A stretch of DNA of 17,429 nucleotides from JACCZX01 sp038216465 (GTDB taxonomy: Bacteria; Pseudomonadota; Gammaproteobacteria; Burkholderiales; Burkholderiaceae_F). The translations under genes and the position numbers were made by a program. Below the pieces are notes generated by a model. It had not been told where the DNA came from. It did not search any database and saw nothing but the letters and a program-made list of their open reading frames with translations. Where the stretch lies: contig JBBQQC010000036.1 in the NCBI GenBank assembly GCA_038216465.1, positions 1 to 17,429 of the forward strand, in the 5' to 3' direction. Below, in pieces: positions 7,438 through 12,928 of this stretch (positions within the stretch are counted from its first letter, which is position 1; each line of letters opens with the position of its first letter).

Positions 7438-9343
7438 ACGTCGTATTCATGACGATTTGCCCGACGCGCGGCGCCAGTGTGTGTAGCACTTGTCCGAACA
7501 CTCCCAAACGAGTTGCGATTCGAACCGGCTTGTAGACGATCGCCTGTACGATCAGGTCGGCCGCCTCTTCCGGCGACAGCGTCGGGACGTTCTGGTAAAT
7601 CTTCGTCGGTGCGATCATCGGCGTACGTACCAGCGGCATATTGATGGTCGTAAAGGTCACGCCGACATCGAGGTACTCCGAGGCCGCACAGCGCGTCCAT
7701 GCGTCGAGTGCAGCCTTCGAAGCAACATAAGCCGAAAAGCGCGGCGCGTTGGTTAGCACGCCGATCGACGAGATATTGACGACGTGTCCCCTGCGCTTCG
7801 CCGACATGCTCGGCAGCAAACCCATTGTGACGCGCAGGCATCCAAAATAGTTGAGCTGCATCGTGCGCTCGAAGTCGTGAAAGCGCTCCTTGCTCGACTC
7901 GATGCCGCGCCGAATCGACCGCCCAGCGTTGTTGATCAGAACATCGACGCCGCCGTAGTGCTCATTCAGCCATGCCACCATCGCGTCGCAGCTGTCGAGA
8001 CTGGCAAGATCGGCCGAGAAAGTAACGACCTTGCCGCCCTGCGTTGCGTCGCCGTCCTTGGCCTTTAGCGCGGCCTCAATCTCCATCTTCGCAGCGTCGA
8101 GCTTTTCCTGCTCGCGCCCGACGATGACGGTCACCGCGCCGGCCTGCGCCAGCTTATGTGCCGCCGCGAGCCCGATGCCCGAAGAGCCGCCGGTAACTAG
8201 CACAACCTTGCCCTGCACCTGCCCCTTCAACGTGTGATCGATGAAGATATCGGGGTCAAGATGGCGCTCCCAGTAGTCCCACAGCCGGTACGCGTAATCC
8301 TCGAGCCTTGGAACACTGATGCCGCTGCCCTTCAACGCCGCCGTCGTTTCACGCGCGTCGAAGCGTGTCGGATAGTTGACGAAGGCAATGATGTCGTCGG
8401 GCAGCCCCAGGTCCTTCATTACCGCGTTTCGAATACGCCGCACCGGCGTCAGCGCCAGCAACCCCTTCTTGACGCTGCTCGGCACGAATCCGAGCAGTGC
8501 GGCATTGACCCGAAGCGAAAATTTGGGCGCGTGCGCCGCGCGCGCGAAGATATTCAAAACGTCGCCGACACGGTACGGCGTCGGATCAACCAGGTGAAAT
8601 GCCTTTCCGTCGAGGCCTTTCTTGTGTGCGATGTGATCGATCGCGTCGACCACGAAGTCCACCGGCACAATGTTGATGCGCCCGCCCTCGATACCCACCA
8701 TCGGCATCCACGGCGGCAGCAGGCCGCGAATCTTCTGGATCAGCTTGAAGAAGTAATACGGCCCGTCGATTTTGTCCATTTCGCCGGTGTGGCTGTCGCC
8801 GACCACAAGTCCCGGCCGATAAACGCGCCACGGCATGCGTGTTTCAGTGCGCGCGATCCTTTCCGACTCGTGCTTGGTGGCGAAGTACGGATGATCGAGA
8901 CCCTCCGCCTCGTCAAACATGTCTTCGCGAAACACGCCCTCGTACATCCCGGCGGCGGCGATCGATGACACGTGCTGGAAAGTGCCGACCTCGATTTCAT
9001 TGGCCAGCGCTACGGCATTCTTCGTGCCTTCGATGTTGATTGCGACCTGTGTCTCGGCGTCGGCCTTGAGGTCATACACGGCCGCCAGGTGAAAAAAATG
9101 TTCGATCTTGCCCGCGAGCTTTTTCAGATCGGACTTAGAGACTCCGAGCAGAGGCTTGACCAGATCACCGATCACCGGGGCCGCTCGTGCCTCATCAACG
9201 CCCCAGTATTCGAGCAGCTCGGGGACTTTGTCGCGGCTCTCCGGCCGGATCAAGAAATAGACGACCGTATTGCGCCGTCCCAGCAACTTCTTTACGAGGC
9301 GCTTGCCAATAAAACCGGTCGCGCCGGTGACGAAGTAAGTCAT
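7325..9343 (-). CDS. two-domain SDR protein, probable fatty acyl-CoA reductase
   Basis: A 672-residue protein made of two short-chain dehydrogenase domains. The N-terminal extended SDR has the nucleotide motif TGATGFIG (Gly7, 10, 13), Ser126-127 and the catalytic YFATK (Tyr153, Lys157). The C-terminal classical SDR (from about 376) has TGGSSGIG (384-391), NNAG (471-474), Ser525-526 and YVASK (Tyr539, Lys543). Both active sites look intact. This domain order and length match, from memory, bacterial fatty acyl-CoA reductases of the Marinobacter Maqu_2507 and mycobacterial AcrA1 type. There the C-terminal part reduces acyl-CoA to aldehyde and the N-terminal part takes aldehyde to alcohol with NADPH. 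A strong GGGGAGA site (9349-9355) precedes the ATG. It is divergent from the phasin gene. The substrate is inferred, and a role in another acyl or sterol conversion remains possible. Confidence 0.88.
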   Translation of the reverse strand: MTYFVTGATGFIGKRLVKKLLGRRNTVVYFLIRPESRDKVPELLEYWGVDEARAAPVIGDLVKPLLGVSKSDLKKLAGKIEHFFHLAAVYDLKADAETQVAINIEGTKNAVALANEIEVGTFQHVSSIAAAGMYEGVFREDMFDEAEGLDHPYFATKHESERIARTETRMPWRVYRPGLVVGDSHTGEMDKIDGPYYFFKLIQKIRGLLPPWMPMVGIEGGRINIVPVDFVVDAIDHIAHKKGLDGKAFHLVDPTPYRVGDVLNIFARAAHAPKFSLRVNAALLGFVPSSVKKGLLALTPVRRIRNAVMKDLGLPDDIIAFVNYPTRFDARETTAALKGSGISVPRLEDYAYRLWDYWERHLDPDIFIDHTLKGQVQGKVVLVTGGSSGIGLAAAHKLAQAGAVTVIVGREQEKLDAAKMEIEAALKAKDGDATQGGKVVTFSADLASLDSCDAMVAWLNEHYGGVDVLINNAGRSIRRGIESSKERFHDFERTMQLNYFGCLRVTMGLLPSMSAKRRGHVVNISSIGVLTNAPRFSAYVASKAALDAWTRCAASEYLDVGVTFTTINMPLVRTPMIAPTKIYQNVPTLSPEEAADLIVQAIVYKPVRIATRLGVFGQVLHTLAPRVGQIVMNTTFRMFPDSDASKGAKEGEKTRATADQIAYANLMRGIHF

Positions 9344-9348
9344 CGGTG

Positions 9349-9355
9349 TCTCCCC
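9349..9355 (-). promoter_or_regulatory. strong ribosome binding site of the SDR gene
   Basis: On the minus strand GGGGAGA lies five bases upstream of the ATG at 9343. It is a near-perfect anti-Shine-Dalgarno match and fixes the start that gives the intact Rossmann motif at residues 7-13. Confidence 0.75.
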
Positions 9356-9422
9356 AAAGCTTGTTTGTTCTCCGTTAAAGCCAGTTTAGCCCCGCACTAG
9401 AGCCGCAGTTCTACATCGATCG

Positions 9423-9452
9423 TTGTTTGATCGAGCGGCGCGCTTCTACACT
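9423..9452 (+). promoter_or_regulatory. candidate sigma-70 promoter for the phasin gene
   Basis: TTGTTT (9423-9428) and TACACT (9447-9452) are separated by 18 bases and placed so that transcription would start about 27 bases before the phasin ATG. The two boxes match the consensus at three and four of six positions, so this is only a candidate. It lies in the 142-base divergent region shared with the reductase gene. Confidence 0.3.
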
Positions 9453-9485
9453 TGATCAACGATTTTCATCACGAGGGAGCAACGA

Positions 9486-9989
9486 ATGGTCAAGAAACTG
9501 AAAGCGATGGCAGACAGGTCACGCGGCGACAATCAGCTGGCTGGCGCGATCAAAGAGTCGGCTCAGGAGATCTGGCTGGCTGGACTCGGCGCGTTCGCCA
9601 AGGCGCAGGAGGAAGGCCAAAAGGTTTTCAAGGTGCTGGTGCGCGAAGGTAGTTCGATGCAGAAGCGGACGATGAAGGCGACGGAGGAGAAAGTAGGTGA
9701 CGTGACCGGACGCGTGAGCGATGTAACCAGCAAGGTGACGCAGGTTGCGGCCGGATTGCAGAAGCAAGCCACCGGTACGTGGGACAAACTGGAAGGCGTG
9801 TTCGAAGCCCGCGTCGAGCGGGCATTGAAGCGCTTGAGTGTGCCGACCAATCGAGAAATCAACGCGCTCGCCAAGCGCGTCGAAGAGCTGAGCAGAAACG
9901 TGGCATCGGCAACGAAAGCGAAGCCGGCGCGTAAAGCTCCGGGCCGCGCAAAAACGTCGAGGAAAGTAGCGAAAAAGACCGCGTCGTAA
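9486..9989 (+). CDS. phasin family protein (polyhydroxyalkanoate granule-associated)
   Basis: A 167-residue phasin of the PhaI/PhaF type. Residues 24-55 (ESAQEIWLAGLGAFAKAQEE and following) form the amphipathic helix typical of the family, followed by a long helical segment rich in charged residues and valines. Residues 117-140 (RLSVPTNREINALAKRVEEL) match the conserved coiled-coil region of these proteins. The tail from about 143 is rich in Lys, Ala and Pro (KAKPARKAPGRAK...VAKKTAS), like the histone-H1-like tail of PhaF that binds DNA and ties granule segregation to the nucleoid. It should coat polyhydroxyalkanoate granules in the cytoplasm. GAGGGAG lies about 8 bases upstream of the ATG. 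The PhaD-like regulator downstream supports the assignment. No polymer synthase gene is present in the window. Confidence 0.9.
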   Translation: MVKKLKAMADRSRGDNQLAGAIKESAQEIWLAGLGAFAKAQEEGQKVFKVLVREGSSMQKRTMKATEEKVGDVTGRVSDVTSKVTQVAAGLQKQATGTWDKLEGVFEARVERALKRLSVPTNREINALAKRVEELSRNVASATKAKPARKAPGRAKTSRKVAKKTAS

Positions 9990-10014
9990 GGGCAGCATCG
10001 CATAAGCAAGCGGC

Positions 10015-10065
10015 TGGCGTCCAGACTGGCCTGGCCCTCGCAGGCCACAGGGCTACTGGACGCCA
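10015..10065 (+). terminator. nested inverted repeat after the phasin gene, possible terminator
   Basis: TGGCGTCCAG (10015-10024) pairs perfectly with CTGGACGCCA (10056-10065). Inside, TGGCCTG (10027-10033) pairs with CAGGCCA (10041-10047) around a 7-base loop. The structure begins 25 bases after the phasin stop. No T-run follows on the plus strand, so it is not a standard intrinsic terminator; it may stabilise the mRNA 3' end or mark a Rho-dependent end. The base pairing is certain and the role is inferred. Confidence 0.5.
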
Positions 10066-10082
10066 TCTAATCTATGGAATTG

Positions 10083-10169
10083 GCGCGCTCTCCGCGCGGG
10101 ACGAAGCTCTGGATACGCTCGGCGTCGCGATCGATCACGCGTTCCTACATGCGCGGCCCCTTCGCCGCG
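10083..10169 (+). promoter_or_regulatory. palindromes upstream of tetR, candidate operator region
   Basis: Three inverted repeats lie in the leader of the TetR gene: GCGCG/CGCGC (10083-10097), an imperfect palindrome centred on GATCGATC (10126-10141), and CGCGGC/GCCGCG with a 6-base spacer (10152-10169). The last sits just before TATTCT (10171-10176), a possible -10 box. TetR repressors usually bind palindromes beside their own promoter, so these are candidate autoregulatory sites, but GC-rich DNA gives such repeats by chance. Confidence 0.3.
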
Positions 10170-10182
10170 TTATTCTTGCAGG

Positions 10183-10842
10183 ATGAATCGCAAAACTCCG
10201 CGTCGCACGCGAGAACGCATTCTCGACGTCGCGCTGCGCCTGTTCAACGACTTCGGCGAACCCAACGTCAACACGACGCAGATCTCGGAGGAGATGAAGA
10301 TCTCGCCCGGCAATTTGTACTACCACTTCAGGAACAAGGACGACATTATCAACTGCATCTTCCAGCAGTTTGAGCGCGAGATCGATCAGCTTCTGGCGGT
10401 GCCCACGGGCCGTTCGACCAACGTCGAGGATGCGTGGTTGTTTCTGCATCTGCTGTTTGAGCAGATATGGAAGTATCGTTTCCTATATCGCGACCTGAAT
10501 AATCTGCTGGCAAACAACCGCACCCTCGAAATCAAATTCAAGCAGCTGCTGGATGAGAAAGTACGGGTAGCGCACCGCTTGTGCGAAGGGCTGCAGAATG
10601 CCGGCGAACTCAGTGCCAACACTCGTGAAATCGATGCGCTTGCAACGAACATCGTGGTGGTGGCGACCTACTGGCTATCGTATTCGTACGTGCTCGATCC
10701 GCGCCGATCGAGTGAGCCCGCCGTCGTCGGAGCGGCGTTGCAGCGTGGGTGCTACCAAACGATGGCGCTTACTGCGCCTTATCTGAGCGGCAACGCACGC
10801 GCACTGTTCGAGCGACTGGCTGCCGAGTATCTGACCAACTGA
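10183..10842 (+). CDS. TetR/AcrR family regulator, PhaD-like
   Basis: A 219-residue regulator. Residues 8-60 form the TetR DNA-binding domain: RERILDVALRLFNDFGEPNV, then the helix-turn-helix TTQISEEMKISPGNLYYHF. The stretch FNDFGEPNVNT, ISPGNLYYHFRNK, AWLFLHLLFE and YRFLYRDLNNLL closely resembles what I remember of PhaD, the TetR-type activator of polyhydroxyalkanoate genes in Pseudomonas; the neighbouring phasin gene agrees with that. The C-terminal half is helical and would bind an effector, perhaps an acyl-CoA intermediate (inference). The start codon has no spaced Shine-Dalgarno sequence: AGG abuts the ATG. The next gene follows after 20 bases, so the two are probably cotranscribed. Confidence 0.85.
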   Translation: MNRKTPRRTRERILDVALRLFNDFGEPNVNTTQISEEMKISPGNLYYHFRNKDDIINCIFQQFEREIDQLLAVPTGRSTNVEDAWLFLHLLFEQIWKYRFLYRDLNNLLANNRTLEIKFKQLLDEKVRVAHRLCEGLQNAGELSANTREIDALATNIVVVATYWLSYSYVLDPRRSSEPAVVGAALQRGCYQTMALTAPYLSGNARALFERLAAEYLTN

Positions 10843-10862
10843 TTACAAGCGGGAGCAAACAA

Positions 10863-11642
10863 ATGGCGAAGACATGGGTGAAGTTTCCGCACGCGGACAA
10901 GAAATTTCAGTACACGCCGGCGACATTGAAACAGTCGTGGGATCGCCTGCACCGCGGTGACGCCGAACCGTTTCCCAAAGACGATGGCGTTATCAACGCC
11001 TGGATTGCGTTTCACTCAGGCGACTTTCAATCGGCGGCCGAACTCGGCATGAATGCGGGCGCCGACGGCGTTAACGTCACCAACAAGTCGCAGGCCATCT
11101 ACGCGAACTATCTAGAAGCAAACGAGAAAAAAAAGCTGGAGTTGTTCGAGGAGGTGGCAGGGCGCGCAGAAGGCGCGCAGAAAAGCGCGCCGAAGAACGC
11201 GAACTCGTTCTATTGGCAGGCCTATGCACTGGGGCGCTACGCGCAAGGCATTTCAATCGCCAAGGCTCTTGCGCAGGGTATCGGGGGTAAGGTGAAGGCT
11301 GCACTAGAGGCGACGATCAAGCTCGCACCGAAGCACGCCGACGCGCACATCGCGCTGGGCGCCTATCACGCCGAGGTCATCGACAAGGTCGGCGCCATGA
11401 TCGGCGGATTGACATACGGCGCAAAGAGAGATGTCGCACTAAAGAACTACCAGGCTGCGCTGAAACTCAACCCGGAGTCGGCGATCGCGCGCATCGAGTA
11501 CGCGAACGGCCTGGTGATGCTCGACGGCAAGAAAGCGCTGAAGCAAGCCGAGCAGTTATACGCGGAGGCCGCTGCCTGTGAACCGTTCGATGCGATGGAA
11601 AAGCTCGACGTCGAGCAGGCGAAGGCCGAAATCGACGACTAG
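10863..11642 (+). CDS. tetratricopeptide-repeat-like protein
   Basis: A 259-residue, apparently cytoplasmic protein with no signal peptide. I start it at ATG 10863, preceded by GGGAG (10851-10855), not at the in-frame ATG 10749 inside the tetR gene. Two clear TPR-like helical hairpins are visible: about residues 146-179 (AALEATIKLAPKHADAHIAL) and 192-225 (ALKNYQAALKLNPESAIARI). The middle contains YWQAYALGRYAQGISIAKAL. The layout of YW.AYA, a lysine-linked helix, then LAPKHADAH recalls the RMDN group of TPR proteins, but this is weak. Function unknown; TPRs mediate protein contacts. It shares an operon with the PhaD-like regulator, so a link to granule or lipid physiology is possible. Confidence 0.8.
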   Translation: MAKTWVKFPHADKKFQYTPATLKQSWDRLHRGDAEPFPKDDGVINAWIAFHSGDFQSAAELGMNAGADGVNVTNKSQAIYANYLEANEKKKLELFEEVAGRAEGAQKSAPKNANSFYWQAYALGRYAQGISIAKALAQGIGGKVKAALEATIKLAPKHADAHIALGAYHAEVIDKVGAMIGGLTYGAKRDVALKNYQAALKLNPESAIARIEYANGLVMLDGKKALKQAEQLYAEAAACEPFDAMEKLDVEQAKAEIDD

Positions 11643-12208
11643 AACCGAGACCCCGGTTCTTGCAGAAACTCGGCTTCCTGCGGTGTCGATTCGCGTCCGA
11701 GGATGGCGTTGCGATGAGGAAAGCGCCCGAACCGCTTGATCACGTCGTGATGCTTGATGGCCCACGCCAGCGGCTCCTGCAAACCCTCGCGCGCTAGCTG
11801 TTCAAACAATCGCACCGATTCCAGCTGATCGTTCAGAAACTCGGAATGCTGGAACGGCAGGTACGCAAACCAGCGCTCGAGTGGCGCCAGCGCGCGATCG
11901 TCGTTGCGGTCGACGAGGCCGGCCGCCAGCTTCAACGCCCGGCTATCTCCGGCAAATGAGCGCGGCGTATCCCGATAGATATTGCGCGTGAACTGGTCGA
12001 GCACCAGGATCGACGCCAGCGCGCCACGCGGTAGACGCGCCCAATCGTCGATTTCGCCCTTCAATGCCACCGCGACGATGTCGCCGAAACGACCGCGGAT
12101 GAGGTCATCGGTCGCCTCGGACTTGGTGAACCACAGCGGCCGAGTTTTTCCGTATTCGGGATCGCCCGGCACCACAAACCAGAAGTCGATGACGTTTGCG
12201 GGATTCAC
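11639..12208 (-). CDS. DUF924 family protein
   Basis: A 189-residue member of the DUF924 (COG3803) family, known from conserved sequence but without an established biochemical function. Diagnostic motifs are VIDFWF (6-11), LWF (25-27), LVLDQFTRNIYR (68-79), YLPFQHSE (116-123) and HHDVIKRFGRFPHRNAILGR (153-172). The family fold is all-helical and TPR-like. The start is GTG at 12208; no ATG lies near enough, and the FWF motif must be kept. The GTG is only four bases past the T-tract of the upstream gene's terminator and has no visible Shine-Dalgarno site, so its expression signal is unclear. Its TAG stop overlaps the opposing TPR gene's TAG in a single CTAG. Confidence 0.88.
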   Translation of the reverse strand: MNPANVIDFWFVVPGDPEYGKTRPLWFTKSEATDDLIRGRFGDIVAVALKGEIDDWARLPRGALASILVLDQFTRNIYRDTPRSFAGDSRALKLAAGLVDRNDDRALAPLERWFAYLPFQHSEFLNDQLESVRLFEQLAREGLQEPLAWAIKHHDVIKRFGRFPHRNAILGRESTPQEAEFLQEPGSRF

Positions 12209-12212
12209 GCGG

Positions 12213-12239
12213 AAAAAAAAAGCGCCGCGATCACGGCGC
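12213..12239 (-). terminator. intrinsic terminator of the phosphatase gene
   Basis: Read on the minus strand, GCGCCG and CGGCGC form a 6-bp GC stem around a 6-base loop, followed directly by nine T residues (A-run 12213-12221 on the plus strand). It lies about 20 bases after the phosphatase stop. This is a textbook Rho-independent terminator. Confidence 0.88.
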
Positions 12240-12259
12240 CTGCATCGGTTCGGCAGTCG

Positions 12260-12748
12260 TCAGGCAGCGGCGTACATCGTCGCCCGCTTGCGAACCACTT
12301 CCAGCAGTCCCTGACATGCGTCCTCAACATAGTCCAGCACAGTGGCGAAACCCTCAGGGCCGCCGTAGTACGGATCAGGCACGGTAGCCGCGTCGAATTC
12401 TCCGGCGTACCGCATCAGCAGGTGAAGCTTGTGCTTCTGCTGGCGCGGACACTGTTGCTGCAACAGCGACAGGTTTTCCCAGTCCATCGCCAGAATCAGG
12501 TCGTATTCGTGGAAGTCCGACTGCGTGATCTGGCGTGCGCGCAGATCCGTCAGCTCATATCCGCGCTTGCGCGCCGCCTGCTGACCACGCACATCGGGCG
12601 GTTCCCCTACGTGATACGCGTGCGTACCCGCCGAGCCGATCTGAACGATGTCCTCAAGCCCAGAGTCGCGCACCATCTTGCGGAACACACCCTCCGCAAT
12701 CGGTGAGCGGCAGACATTGCCCATGCAAACAAACAGAATTTTTGTCAT
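12260..12748 (-). CDS. low-molecular-weight protein-tyrosine phosphatase
   Basis: A 162-residue cytoplasmic phosphatase, the usual length. The P-loop CMGNVCRS (Cys8 nucleophile, Arg14, Ser15) is at the N-terminus, and the general acid is Asp125 in DPYYGG. AMDWENL (87-93) and the helix PEGFATVLDYVEDAC also fit the family. These enzymes hydrolyse phosphotyrosine; in bacteria some act on tyrosine kinases of capsule export, others have no known partner. No kinase or polysaccharide gene is nearby, so the substrate is unknown. A GAGCGGGG site lies just before the ATG. It lies between uvrB and the DUF924 gene, all on the minus strand, and is closed by a strong terminator. Confidence 0.93.
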   Translation of the reverse strand: MTKILFVCMGNVCRSPIAEGVFRKMVRDSGLEDIVQIGSAGTHAYHVGEPPDVRGQQAARKRGYELTDLRARQITQSDFHEYDLILAMDWENLSLLQQQCPRQQKHKLHLLMRYAGEFDAATVPDPYYGGPEGFATVLDYVEDACQGLLEVVRKRATMYAAA

Positions 12749-12819
12749 ACCCCGCTCGCCTTTCGTGGCGGTTCAACCCGCCCGGCCCTAAATGGCCTCT
12801 GGTAAACCCTACCCCATGC

Positions 12820-12832
12820 GGTGCTATGCACC
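12820..12832. promoter_or_regulatory. 13-bp inverted repeat upstream of the phosphatase gene
   Basis: GGTGC-TAT-GCACC is a perfect inverted repeat in the 180-base gap between uvrB and the phosphatase gene, about 72 bases before the phosphatase start, beside an AT-rich patch (ATTAATTA). It could be an operator for the phosphatase promoter. No convincing -10/-35 pair could be fixed, so the role is uncertain. Confidence 0.25.
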
Positions 12833-12928
12833 ATTAATTACTGCAGACCTGCCTGCCTTGGCAAAGTTCGCGCCAGCCACCCTACGACTACAAGATCGGG
12901 ACTCCCGCCTTTAGCACAAGGCAGACCC

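Noticed and set aside
8234..8968. Plus-strand open frame of 244 codons
   Set aside because: It is fully antisense to the SDR gene, has no recognisable motif, and has the composition of a shadow frame in GC-rich DNA.
12907..12922. Hairpin GCCTT/AAGGC just after the uvrB stop as a terminator
   Set aside because: It has only a 5-bp stem and no T-run on the minus strand, too weak to call.
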